This document shows, one piece after another, positions 22,376-34,899 of a stretch of 64,000 bases of DNA. The notes under the pieces were generated by a model that made no database searches, was not told where the DNA came from, and worked only from the letters and a program-made list of their open reading frames with translations. The stretch comes from Eunapius fragilis (taxonomy: Eukaryota > Porifera > Demospongiae > Spongillida > Spongillidae), in assembly GCA_963681505.1 (NCBI GenBank), contig OY811980.1:5831004-5895003 (forward strand), in the 5' to 3' direction. The number at the start of each line of letters is the position of its first letter. Within the stretch, counting starts at the first letter, position 1. Made by a program: the position numbers and the translations under genes.

Positions 22376-25300
22376 AGATACTTATTGGCTGTGTAAACAA
22401 GCCAACCCAAACGACTTTTGGCAAGTTAAGTAGTTTATCTATGAATTAGCCTGATGTGTAAAACGGGTCTTTAAAGAAATATTGTATCCCATGGCACACA
22501 TGTATGTCCCCTTGCAAATATACAACAGTTTCACCATGGCATACATGGTTGGGTTGTGCAAGTTGTGTGTCAAATTTAATATTCAACATAATACTTGCTT
22601 TCCCAAAGTGATGTATGTGTATCTGATGAAGAGTTAAAAGGAGGCAGGAGGAGGGAGGAGGGGAGAGGGAGGAAGGAGGAGGAGGAGGAGGAGGAGGAGG
22701 AGGAGGAGGAGGAGGAGGAGGAGGAGGAGGAGGGATGAGGAGCGAGCAGGAGGCAGGAGGAGGGGAGGAGGGAGCGCATACAAATTTAATGAGCTCCATT
22801 CTATGTGGCTCATACTGGGTTATTTGAGTAGGCTTTAAAAAAAAAGTGCATAGACGTTCCGCATTTTAGTATGCGGAACGGAAAGGAACGTTCAGCAAAC
22901 GTTACGTTCCGTTCCTCATATTAGTAAGACCCGTCAAATCCCACCAAATCCCGACTTCGCCCCGGATAGGCGATAACGCTCGAACATTAAAATATGTCTT
23001 AACAAATAGTTTTTCATCGCTTACCATATATATAAATGGCTTGATGGCAGTGAAAACGAAGTGGTTTGTACGTCATATCTCTTTAAATTCAGGAAGCCTC
23101 TGAACGAGTTTCTGTGTCCTTATAATAGCCTATTTAAAAAGCAGACTAGTACATAACGACTAATATATGCGGCTATATAACGTGGCACAACGTCCTATAT
23201 AATCAATTGTTACCTCTTGACTGAGATTTTTGAATCGCGATTCCTACGACAAATTGAGCCCTTATATATTCAGTACCATTTTTATATTACGCACACTGTT
23301 AAAAAAAAGGTGTTACCGCAACACACTTCGGGGTGTTCGTATGGATATTTAAAAATGACACCCCCTGGGGTGTAGTGGTAACCGCTTAGGAGTGTTACAG
23401 CTAACACCTCTGAAGTGTAGCCAGTACACTCTATTGGGTGTTGACAGAGGTAACAATATCTCGTATATTTACCGTAAATTGATGATCCCAACATAAATTG
23501 ATATTAATAAACTATACAACAGGTCCAATTGATTTTAATAAAATGATGATAAATAAATACAACATGAAGAACACATATATATACGAAAGTTAGAAGTCTT
23601 TGCACGCCATGACGCTCGAGCAGGTTATTTCTCTGGTTCAGACACTAAACAAAATAAGAGAACACATAAAGGTCAGGTTACAGTACAAGACATGTCTGAC
23701 CTTAAATCTTGGCCTTCGCGAAGGAGTATACTGTAACAACGCCGTCGACCGCACTGACAGCGAAATACATTGTTCTGGCTTACCTCGATAGCTTGGTAGG
23801 GCGTGTCCTTTTAGTCTTGCGAACTTTGTAAAATAAAATAGGGCGTATTTGAACGCGTGAAAGGGAACTGACGTGTATGGCTTACCCCGATAGCTTGGTA
23901 AGGCATGTCCTTTTAGTCTTGCGGACTTTGTAAAATAAAATAGGGCGTATTTGAACGCGTGAAAAGGAACTTACATGTACCTCGATTCCTCACGCGTATA
24001 GTGAGGTAGCGTGCGCTGTAGTAGCTGGGTAGCACGGTAGTAGAATTTTCCTTAGCGTATATAGCCGAGAAGTGGATTTGTACAGGCATTCCGAACTGCT
24101 GTACTAGTATCCCTACCAAGAACAACTCGATGCACTCTCTTCAAGGCACCCAACTGTTGTTAATTGAACGACGCATCGCTAAATGTTTGAAGAAAACAAC
24201 TGGGTTTAAACCAAGCAAAACATCACCATGCCTATTACCTTTCACGAACACTTTATATTTTAAAAAGGTCACGGAGAACGTGCTATTAAGGGTCACGCAT
24301 GCGCAATGAAAAATACCCTGGGGTCGAGGCAGCGAAAAGGGACCTAGCGCATATTTTTTCAAGTTTTCAAAATATTTCATATTCAGAGAGACACCTATGT
24401 CCTCTACAACTTCTTTCATACACACTGGAAATTAGCCTGTCCATCATGGGGTTACAGGGTCCCGAATTTTTAATTACGCGTACATTTTTATTACACATGT
24501 GGACTTTGATGCTCCTTCCTGGAAATTTTTATAATATGCGCTAGGTCCCTTTTTGCTGCCTCGACCCCATTTACTCACTAGAAGTTCAATGTTTTTATCA
24601 ACATGAACACAAAACATGGATACATATTAATACTGATAAAAAGTTGATCCAATTATGACATCATGCTGGTGCCAAGCTTAAGCATGCATGATATGCCAAA
24701 TGTGGCACCATTTCAGATATTCATACAATATGGCACATGTGGAATCAAAATGCTACCCTGCTATTGACTGACCCATCACATGATCTTCATGGCAACCAGT
24801 CTGGTCCAAGTCACATGATCCCCTCTATGGCAACCTTTGGTAATGGTCCCCACAGCCATTTCCTCCTCACTCGCTAAAACCTTGTCTGCATCAGGAGTCT
24901 TCTCAGTTGTCTCTTCCTTTACAAACATGTCTTCCTTACCCTCAGTTCATCCTACATGTATACCTCAGACTACTTGCCTCTCACTATAGTTACTTAATTG
25001 CCTCTCCCTACTTGTCAACACGCTATGTAGTGCTACACATCGATAATAATTATATTCTCATCCATAAAAATAAACAATAGATGGAGCAACAGAAAACTAA
25101 GGGCAACCCAGATGCGCTTTTATAAGAGTTACAAGGAAGAGCAGATAAAGAAGTGGCTAGCAACTACGCACTAACGACCAACATATGCAATCAATCTGTG
25201 TACATACTTTCACATTACCACGACTCAAAAAGCTTTTGGCAGTGTGGTATAACCTCAAAGTTTGATACACATGTATTTGTTCAGCAGTTACAATAGTAAC

Positions 25301-25399
25301 ATGAATCAAAATGACAAAAAGGAATAAGCACTTAGTCAGAGTACAGAAAAAAATGATTAGTTACTATAGTCAATCCAGGCATACAGCAAAAATGATCAG

Positions 25400-25911
25400 T
25401 TACAATAGTCGATCCAGTGTTGACTTGACACAAACAGCTAGGGTAGGTATTTTCTGACTATCCTGGATGTCTAGAATATAGAATTGTCCAAATGTAAGGA
25501 ATGCTAGACTGGATTTTGGATACTCTATATTAAAGGCAAAGTATGCTCCATACAGAGACTTGATAGCCTCCCAGCAAGTTGGCTTCTCTACCAGGATCTC
25601 TTGTTCGGTAACAACAAAGATTTGTGGGGCAGTAGAGTCATGATTCACTATAAGTATGTAGGGCCAGTTTTGTCCCACAGTTTGTACAGCCTGTTCCAGT
25701 TGGGTACAAATCTGTCAGGAAAATGTTTTTTGACACCTACAGATGTTTGCTCACTCCCCTCCTCCTCCACCTCTAAGCCCCTCAGTATTTAGAAAACTCA
25801 CAGACATTCAGAGCACAACGTTGATACTTTTGCTCGCATATTTCTTGGGCGTAAGTAAGGCATTGAGTAGCTCCAAAGAGTGCAGTTCGCTCAGTGTATT
25901 TGCTGTCCAAA

Positions 25912-25965
<54 letters not shown>

Positions 25966-26512
25966 TACACACACACATGCACACACACATGTGCGCACAC
26001 ACACACAAATTTGAACATGTGTAAACAAACAGAAACAGTCACTACTTGTAAATCACAAGTGTTTATGTGCATGCATTGTTATTTATACTGAAAAGTTTAG
26101 CTGGCATTTAGAAAAATTCTAAATCATTTTATCAAGACCCTATATAATTTTAAAGATGGTGTTTATTATATGCCAATATACCAGAGCTATCTAACTTTAA
26201 TAAAATGAAATGTGTCAAAGCCATAATATCTTTTCGTATCTGTACATAACTACAACTACCCCTTTTCACAGTCATTATTCACAGCAAAGATTATCTGTAT
26301 AAACATGTAAAAATAGCCTCTTTACAATTACCTTCCTCATTTGTGCAATTCTGTATCTCACTGAGCTGAGCTTTAAGTATAGCAGAAATATTCTCCCGAC
26401 TTTCAGCTTCCTTCTTTGACAGTCTGTACACTTTAGGAATCATCATTTTCCATCTCTCACTAGCCACTTCCTCATTGTCAGTGCCAACTATAGCCACCAG
26501 TTCCCTCCAAAG
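25400..26512 (-). CDS. Transposon A gene 2, right copy
   Basis: Mirror of 13976-15086: first exon 26332-26512, last exon ending with the stop at 25400-25402. The translations are identical to the left copy, so neither copy has degraded since duplication. The (CA)n intron lies between the exons. Confidence 0.5.
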
Positions 26513-27008
26513 CTGAAGGGTACAAAACACTAAATGAAGCTAAAGACTGTCCATCATTAATATTTAATGCATGTTCAGAACTCGTTTTGAATGACAAATA
26601 CATGTATGTGCATGAACATAAAATATTTGTAAATTCATTACTACTATCACCCGGTCCGCATCTTCCTAATCAGATTGTGAAGGGAGGATCCTCTCCCACC
26701 TTTGATTACCATACCCCCCCCCCTCCCCATTTTCTTACACCTCCCCAATCCAATTCTCCTACACTGTACCTCCCTAATCAAAACTATCATCCTCCTCACC
26801 CTCCTTCCCCCAGCCTCCTCCCCCTTACACTTCCTGTATCATCCTCACAAGCATCTCCATCATCCTTATAGTACACGCTCTCTTGTCCTCCCCCTGCTTA
26901 CACAACAAAACTAGGTAACCCCAATTGAGTTAATGAGACGTGTTTTTCATGAGTGAAAAAAAAAAAACGATGTCATCGTTATATAAACACATATATTTTT
27001 AATTGCAG

Positions 27009-27915
27009 GGCTAAATGGGTCACCTTTGCTGGTCAGAAGTATCAAACTATGTGTATTGTTATTCTAGGAGTGGATGAAGACTACCCTATGTTTGGGCAAG
27101 TTAAGGAACTGTACATGATTGATACCACAAAACCTATGGCAATTGTGACTGTAATGTCAACGCTTGCATTCAACGAGCACTACCATGGCTATACATTGAG
27201 TTATTCAACCTCTACCAGGGCAGGGCCGTAGAGAGGGGGGGGTAAGCAGGGTATGTTACCCCGGGCCTCAGGGTGTAAAGGGGCCTCCGGGTCCAGAAAA
27301 TATTATTCCTACAATTGGGGGGTTGAAGGAATCATCATCAAATGTGATGCTTCAGCGGCGGATCCGGAGGGGGGGGGGGGGGGGGGGTAACTCAGTGCAC
27401 GTGTCTCCCCCCCCCCCCCCCCCCCCCCTTCCAAATATAAATTCATAACTTTTTGGGCTGCATTTTATAATAATAGCCGCATGCTTGCGCCACCTATTGA
27501 TACCCGTACGCATTAACTCTACTAGTGTACTATATCCTGGGCCCCCTGATATGCGATCATACCCCCCTTCCCCCACTTTTTATATTGGGCTAGAAACCGA
27601 CAGCACCCACCACCCCCCCCCCCCCCCCCGCTTTTCGTATCGGGCCAGAAGCCAAAAGCACCCCCCTCCCCAGCCACACCCACCATCCGTGCCCCACCCC
27701 CCCTATAACCTGGATCCGCGGCTATGCTTGGCATGGGTGAGGGGCCTCATTAACTTAAATACCCCGGGCCTCCGTGCCGCTCTCAACGGGCCTCTACCAG
27801 GGTAATATCTCTCAAAACATTGTACAGTCCTTTTCCACTCCATGCTAGAAGATGTCCAAATGGCGACAGATTGGTGGTAATGAAGCACCATATATCTGGA
27901 ACAGTTCAAAGTTAA
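27009..27915 (+). pseudogene. Transposon A gene 1, right copy, interrupted
   Basis: Mirror of 12573-13484. Acceptor TTGCAG at 27008, frame through FGQVKELYMID and HYHGYTL, interrupted by the hAT-like element (27213-27800), resuming to a TAA at 27913-27915. Confidence 0.45.
27213..27800. mobile_element. hAT-like insertion, right copy
   Basis: Mirror of 12687-13280 with the same CCTCTACCAGG direct repeats. It differs from the left copy only in the lengths of its poly-C and poly-G runs. Confidence 0.5.
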
Positions 27916-28837
27916 AGCGTACATATACTATCCTGTATGAACTGTATTGACTGTAACAGGTGATAGACATGATTTTATTGTGTTGGTACCAGATGATTAC
28001 TATGCTCCTCCTTGAGCTACATGTGATAACATATGAAAAACTTGTGTCCAACAATATATATATGTTCCCATGTAATTTTACTATTAGGGTGTGGTCTAAC
28101 TAGAATCCAGATGGAGTTTTAACACTGTGACGTGGTGCGCATACATGAACCACTGCACGCAAGCCTTCTTAAACACAGCTTTGTTGTATACCGTTATTGC
28201 ACGTTGTAAAAGCGACGCTAACGTGTACAAACGCACTACCCACACCGACGAACGCCCGCCAAGGCCAGCGTTTAGTACTGTAAGTCGTGTGCGTGCGTAC
28301 ATACCTTAAAGATAACGTTCGGCTTTAAAGTTCAATCCAACTACGAAGTCTGTCACAGCTGCCATAGCATCTTGCCAACCACGCCCTCAATCCGTCAAAC
28401 AAACAAGGCTGGGAACGCGTTCACTGGGGTGTAATGCGGTAAATCAGTGCTATGACAACACACCTTTTAAATGTCTTAACACTCCATTATTGGTGGGATA
28501 CGGTGCTAACACTCTCGCGTAGTCTGCCAACACCCATAGGTGTAAGCTGAACACCCTAGTGTGTTATCATAGCACCCCATGGGCTGTAACACCCCTCAGA
28601 CCTAACACCCCTCGGGCCTTTTTTTTTAACAGTGTGCATGCATGTATATTACGCCAATCCCAAAGAATTTTCCCCAATGATGCGGAACATAAATTAGCGG
28701 GTATGTGACGTCATTCTCTTATGGACATGGCCTCAAACCATTAAAAAAAAAAAAGAATAGATATCAATTGATGCTACAAGTGATCATACAAATAATATAG
28801 AACACCTGGCCTGCTTCAGTATTGGGCGTTCAATCAC

Positions 28838-29335
28838 ATGCATCCACGCTTTCGCTCTGGGATCAATGTCCCCATATTCATTTTAGACAGTTTAGCGCAC
28901 AATTTGTATAGGGCATGTAGTCAGGAGATAGTCACTGCATTATACAACACTCCCTCTTCTAAAGTCCTTAGCGGTCTGATGGTCTTCTCACACGGTGAGG
29001 ATAACGAGGCTCTTGGACCGGGGGGAATCATCCGTTCATGCTGTACTTCTTCATCCAGGTGCTCTTCAGTATCGCTATCTGCAAGGATCAGGTTCATCTC
29101 CAGCATGCTGTTGTGGTACAGTCCGTTGACAAGACTTGGGAGCTGGGTCTGAGGTTGAGGGTTGAGTGTCTGCTTTCTTACCTAGCCATTGTGGCTTGAT
29201 GGTGCACGTCGTCAGAACGAACTACCTTGATCACGCTGCCCTGTTGAGCCTTGATCTTATAAACACAATCATTCATGCACCTAATAACGTCAAATGGGCC
29301 AGTTCAAGGATGAAGTAACTTCTTAAATTCCCCCC
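28838..29335 (-). pseudogene. Decayed Gypsy-type integrase C-terminal region
   Basis: Minus-strand translation of about 29215-29335 reads FKKLLHP(stop)TGPFDVIRC, then NDCVYKIKAQQGS and IKVVRSDDVHH. This matches the W-x-GP(Y/F)xV...Y.I...(H/R)xDxxK pattern at the end of Ty3/Gypsy integrases, with the conserved Trp replaced by a stop. Downstream an acidic stretch (28921-29106, ADSDTEEHLDEE) may belong to it. It lies directly beside the third A copy. The preceding 200 bp (28635-28837) hold only a poly-A run. Confidence 0.5.
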
Positions 29336-29821
29336 TTTTAACCACTGGTATGTGTAACCACACTGTTAAAAAAAAAAAGTGTTACCGTAACACACTTAGG
29401 GGTGTTCGTGTACGCATGTTTAAAAAAGACACCCCATGGGGTGTAGTAGTAACCGCTCAGGAGTGTTACAGCCAACACCCCTGAAGTGTAGCTAGTACAC
29501 TCTATTGCGTGTTGACAGAGGCATTAATATCTCGTATATGCACCGTAAATGGATGATCCCAACATAAATTGATATTAAATAAACTATACAACAACAGGTT
29601 CAATTGATTTTAATAAAATGTTGATGAATAAATAAAACATAAAGAACACACATACATGAAAAACTATAGATGTCTTTACATGCTATGACGATTGAGCAGG
29701 TTGTTTCTCTGGTTCAGACACTATAAAAATCAAAAGCTCAGGTTACAGTACAAGACATGTCTGACCTTAAATCTTGGGTGCATGCAGCCGTCACGTTCGA
29801 GATGCAGAGGAGACGATTCTG

Positions 29822-29975
29822 CATGGGCGTAGGAACAGCCTTAATAGGGGGGGCCCAAAGTCATATTATTCATTGAATTTCACCGTACATGGTATCACCT
29901 ATCACCATGTACGGTGAAAATCGATGAATAATATGACTTTGGGCCCCCCCTATTAAGGCTGTTCCTACGCCCATG
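29822..29975. mobile_element. Near-perfect hairpin MITE (154 bp)
   Basis: Arms CATGGGCGTAGGAACAGCCT... and its complement meet at GTATCACCTATCAC, with only a few mismatches over about 70 bp per arm. It lies inside the third A copy, where the other copies have no such sequence. An RNA copy would fold into a long stem. Confidence 0.8.
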
Positions 29976-30384
29976 TTCTGTAACAATAACAACGTCAAAC
30001 GTACTGATAGTGAAGCTTACCTCGAAAGCTTGGTAGGGCGTGCCCTTTTAGTCTTATGAACTTTTTAATGGCGTATTTGAATATGAAAAGGAGCCTCGAT
30101 TCCTTACGCAGTGATATGGTGCGGTAGCGTACGCTGCAGTAGCTGGGTAGCACGGCAGTGAATTCTTTCTTAGCAGCTAGTCTGCAGAGAAGGAGTTATA
30201 CAGGCATTCAGAACTGCTGTACTATAGTATCCTCACCACGAAAATTCTCTCCAATTAAAGCGCTCAACTTTTTTTACTCGAACGATGCATCGATAAACGT
30301 TGGAAGAAAACAACTGGGTTAAAACCAGGCATAGAATCAAAATGCAAACCTACCTTTCACAAACAGACTTGAACGCGCCATTAT

Positions 30385-30878
30385 TTCTTTGAACGCCAAG
30401 TGCATATATGCATACATGCTCACTAAATCTGCCTCACCATTCATGCATGTGGTGTGGATCAAAATCACCTTGATTACCATTGTAGATTATCCACATAGTC
30501 ATAAAAATATTTGAACATATTTGGGCCCAGTGTAAACACATTTTTGTGTGTCCAAATTGTAACTTGCTGGTACCATAACCCATTAGCAAAAGTTGGAGGA
30601 GTGACATACTAAACTGATTTGGGATACATCTTGTTCTTAGAGTACATAATGTTGTGCATTAGTGAAATGAAGTGAGGTCATCCGAATAATGGGGTTCTTT
30701 AGGCAGTGCGAGAAGACTTCGTAGATGTACTTATATGGTTACAAGTGCAGCAAGCATATGCATGCATCATCCAGTTGTGACTGATCAACACATTCCTGCA
30801 AGCAAGATCTAAATCATGCATGAATGGTGTAATGTTTGTGTGTGCATGCATGCATAAACAAACTTGGCGTTCAAAGAG
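30385..30878. mobile_element. TTAA-target MITE, piggyBac-like ends
   Basis: Ends (T/C)TCTTTGAACGCCAAG and the inverse CTTGGCGTTCAAAGAG, flanked by TTAT on the left and TTAA on the right. In the uninterrupted A copies the matching site (about 24260) contains TTTTAAAAAGGTCACGG without the insert. TTAA target use with a C-rich CTTTGAACGCC end suggests piggyBac. Non-coding, 494 bp. Confidence 0.65.
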
Positions 30879-31095
30879 TTAAAGGTCACGAACAGAGAAC
30901 GCGCTGTTAAGGGTGACGCATGCTAAATGAAATATACACAGCCAAATAATATCAATGTTTTGCAGGGTCCATTCCTGGTTGATTCCCGTGACGTTCCACA
31001 AGTTCACCTTGTCGCACGTTCAACATAACCCAACACGAATATGAAACATGGATCAATATTTATACTGATAAATATCATGCTGGTGCCAAGCTTAA

Positions 31096-31656
31096 TGATA
31101 GATCGTCACCTACGCGTAGGCGCGTTAACCTACATGTAGGCGTTGCAAATCGCTTTATTCCAAACAATGTACAAACAGCCAACGCTTGAAATAATAAGGA
31201 CCAATATAACAAAGAGGGTTACTTGCAAGCTGGCGGCAGAAAACAACGCCAGCGTGCTGCTAGTGCTACGAACGCTCTGTTTGGACACGCCCCTCATTTA
31301 GCTGGAGTTGTTCCGATTTGCAAAAAACTTACTAGAAGCATTCTTCGTTTTATAGGCAGATATAATTTTAACTCTTTTTGCCAAATACACACGATTTCCA
31401 ACTTTTATGCTCACTTTCATCAAGATCGTAGGCAATTTTTGTACGCTCCTACATCTCGATCGTGGATCTAAAGAGCCGATGGTTGAATGAGCTCCAAAGC
31501 GAATTAAAAACGAAGCCCTATGCTTAAGTGTTACTTTATTCGAGTTCAAAGTTTTATACGCCACTGAATGCGAGGACCATACGTTGCAATAAAACGCCTA
31601 CACGTAGGCTAAAACAGCACTTTTCGCCTACATGTAGGCGTTTGTTCGCTCTATCA
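31096..31656. mobile_element. TTAA-target element with TGATAGA ends (561 bp)
   Basis: Flanked by TTAA at 31092-31095 and 31657-31660. Ends TGATAGATCG and CGCTCTATCA. The empty site is visible in the A copies: GCCAAGCTTAAGCATGCATGAT. Subterminal palindromes CCTAC(A/G)(T/C)GTAGGCG occur at both ends. Open frames of 82-102 codons on both strands are not convincing. piggyBac or Kolobok type by target; superfamily unresolved. Confidence 0.75.
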
Positions 31657-33129
31657 TTAAGCATGCATGATATTCCAAATGTGCTGATTGTTGAATCATC
31701 CACTGTGCAAAAAATAGGATATACGCTATTGTATATTTTGCGTATATTTCGAGTATACGCATGAATATACGCGTGCGTATACGCGAAATATCCCACTGGT
31801 ATATTTTGCGTATAGAACCAATTTCGCACTGCGTATATTTCGAGTATCCTCAAATGTATCACGTGCGCTTATGGAGGATTTTCTAATTAATGTCTCCGGA
31901 TACTACACTGTACCTACGTTGACCGTATACTGTATTGGGTACGCCACCCGATTATGTTCGTTGTATACTGGCTCGATTAGTATTAAAATTATTATCAATA
32001 TTAAATAAAGCAATACAATCAATAGACAACGTTCAAGCTCTCCAGCCATCCGGGAAGGAGATACTCCAGTAGTGGCCCTCCAACCCGCCGTTGCCACGAG
32101 TTGCTCAGAAATCCATTGCAACCTCTTCTAACGAAACGCGCAGCAGTAGTTGAGCGTAGGCTTCAAACTGCTTCCCTGTACTGTCACCATAGTCCATATA
32201 GCTACAGCAAAATAGAGCATCCATACGATACAAATGCAAACAGAGGCCTACACTGACGGCGGGATTGCTTGACAAGCTCAGCTGAATCTGAAGTTTCCTT
32301 GTCTAGCTGCAGGGAATATACAGGGTTAAAACAAACGAAGCCATTACCTTATACTCCAAAGCAATCCGCTACTTCTCTATCTCCGCTCTTCGTATAATTT
32401 GTCAATTCTGACAACAGACACTGATAAACAGCAAGTGTGAATGAAAACGCAATCTCTTACCCGCTCTGCCTTTGCTAGTTTTTATGACGTCTCTAAATTT
32501 GATCGAGAAAAAAAAGGTGATGATCACTGCTTACGCTTCGAGACTTCAGCTGGATTCTCCTCAGTAGGAAATAAAAAGCCGATATAACGTTACTGTACCT
32601 GTACAGAAAGTGATGTCCTTTTCCCTCGAGTTGGTCTTACAGCATCGCTTTGAGACAGTTTTGGATCTGTAGTTTCGCAACCTCCTGCAGTAGTGTAACG
32701 GACCGTGCAAACAGCATCGCCATGCTGCCTAGGACCTAGGGTTTGGCGCGGTCTTCTTCGTCATCATCGTACTAGTATCGATATACATGTAGGTTCTGCT
32801 GTGACGACATGACTTCATCGTTTCTCGGGGACCTGTTAAAGGAGAGACTTGGGAATTAGCCACTAGTCCCTCAATTTACTTGAAGACCCACCTAAGATAT
32901 TTCTTCTGGATGATAGGAACGTACGGTTATAGTTGCAGTAGATTTCCCGACGATGACGCCATATATGCATGCGGCTTTGAAGAGTCTACGCATGCGCGTT
33001 ACATTCATTTGACAAGAAGCCTCGTACACACTGTATTTGTTCTGCTCAGAGTGGGGTTTCAAAAGCAACTTAGAAATGACTTATTTGATGTACACAAGAC
33101 TGTATTACAATACCTGGTCTGGCCACTAA

Positions 33130-33840
33130 CATGATTCTATTTGATGCACACCTACGAACATGACTCTATTAGATGCACACCAGGGACTGCCACTTTATTT
33201 GATGCAAATAAGCAAACCCAAGTCTGGCCGCTATCCTGATTCTATTTGAAGCCCACCAGGTCTGGTCGCTACCAATATTCTATTAGATGCACACCAGGGA
33301 TTGGCCACTACTAGAATTTAATGATTCAATTTGATGCAAACTGGGTCAGTTTGCTAACATGATTCTATTTGATGCACACCAGGGTCTGATCGATATCACA
33401 AACCTACCAGATGTACAACAGCGACTGGCCACTAGCGTGTCTTTACTTGATGCAGACGAGTTAATATGATTCCATTTGATACACACCAGGTCTGGCTGCT
33501 AACATGATTCTATACGATGCACACCAGGGACTGCTGCTCGCATCTTGATATGCTAGTACGTGGCAATTCCTAATGTGAGGGTCATGGTAGCAGTGTGCAT
33601 CAGACAGAATCATATTAGCGGCCAGACCTGCTGTGCATCAAATAAAGCTATTGGCCATTCTCTGGTGTGCAGCTGATAGGATTGTGGTATCAACCAGATC
33701 CTAGTGAGCATCAAATAGAAACATGGTAGCGACCAGACCAATGTGCATCAAATAGAATCAGGATACCCTGATTTCATAAAAAAGATTCAATCTGATGCAC
33801 ACCAGGTCTGGCCGCTATCCTGATTCCATTTGATCACATG
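33130..33840. repeat. Degenerate minisatellite with orientation switches
   Basis: Unit of about 40-55 bp containing GATTCTATTTGATGCACACC-AGG-TCTGGCCGCTA. It runs forward to about 33540, inverted (TGTGCATCAAATAGAATC) from about 33590 to 33770, then forward again. The switch at 33560 could form a large foldback. Confidence 0.7.
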
Positions 33841-34899
33841 ACCGTATTAGACATAGAAAAAGTGTACTGTGTCATTGCTATATAGTAATATATGGCCACA
33901 CCCCTTTGTAAGACTTCTATGTATGTACATTAACATGACATGTACATGTATGGAAACGTTCGGTTACACCCAGCTAGTCTCACAAGTGGAGATAGAATAG
34001 TACACAACATGTACATGTAAAGATGTAACAATACAACAAATGTAAGTTCACATCAGATCTTTCAGTTTCATTCAATTGATGTAAGGCTTGATCCTATCAG
34101 GGTGAAAATATATCATTTAAAGATATCACACCATGCAAACATACCATACATACAATTTGGATGAAGACTATTGAGAAGGATAGATTCTTAGTGCACTCAG
34201 CTACTAAATGGCAGTAATACTGGTGCCACCTACAGACAATTGTAAACATATGTGGATGCACATGCACATACTGGTATAAAATGCAGACACATGCATACAC
34301 ACATCTTGACAGAATTGTGCTTTCTTCTCCTAGTGACATGCAGACACAGATACACACACATGCGTACCCTATGTATGTAGCTGCACACATGCCAATATCC
34401 TCCCAAAAGGTCCTTCAATACAACCACTACATGTAAGAATGTTCACAGAACAATGAAAGCCCTACACAGCTAGGCACCAAAACATATTGCTGCCTGGGTC
34501 TATTTGGCACTGACTAAACATCACACAGTGAACTATAAAAACTTCAGAGTGACACCAAAGCAATCAAACTTCAGTGCTAACAGCCCACAGTTAGTCCACC
34601 AACCCTCCCCTTTGGCAGGAGTGCCCCAGTTATCAAGACTGTGGCTACATGCATCATGGTAGCCTCATCACGGGGTGTGGCAAAGCAGCCATCCCACCAA
34701 CTGTATGAGTGTATTACCCCTTGGCAACTTCTTCAAGTATGTGTATGTGTGTGTATGTGTGTATGTGTGTATGTGTGTGCACATGTGTGTGCATGCAAGG
34801 TGAGTGTAAAGATCATGTGATGTGGTTTAGTAGACATTATTAGGTGATTAGGGTAAGTAGGAATGCTAGCATTAAATACCAAACCATCGTCATCAGGCA

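Larger units (their letters stand above)
20612..22927. mobile_element. Foldback element D (about 2.3 kb, long inverted arms)
   Basis: Ends TTACTAATATGAGGAACGGA and the inverse. The arms (20612 to about 21452, and about 21733 to 22927) are complementary through the GGAACGTTCCGTTCCGCAT motif, a (TCC)n/(GGA)n microsatellite, a 47-50-bp minisatellite and the inner ATTTGCTAAAC block. They are separated by about 280 bp of spacer. The right arm is longer because its minisatellite has 12 units against 4 on the left. No coding sequence is present. The flanking target duplication is not clear. Confidence 0.7.
23294..28634. mobile_element. Transposon A, right copy (inverted, near-identical)
   Basis: Reverse complement of 11854-17192 with length differing by about 2 bp. 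All short frames inside give identical translations, apart from length differences in G/C runs. The nested hAT-like element, MITE, microsatellite and tandem duplication are all shared, so duplication or conversion happened after those insertions. The flanks differ from the left copy: ...TATATTACG-CA on the left and TG-CATGCATG-TATATTACG on the right. The 9-mer TATATTACG thus occurs on both sides, but there is no simple 2-3 bp duplication. Confidence 0.78.

Noticed and set aside
11854-28634. A composite transposon moving the whole 16.8-kb block
   Set aside because: The outer flanks (GGCCACA and TGCATGC) share no target duplication, and the left copy has its own CA duplication in the FN3 exon.
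31903-32121. Short minus-strand frame with a hydrophobic stretch inside element B
   Set aside because: Short, no homology recognised, no splice or family evidence.
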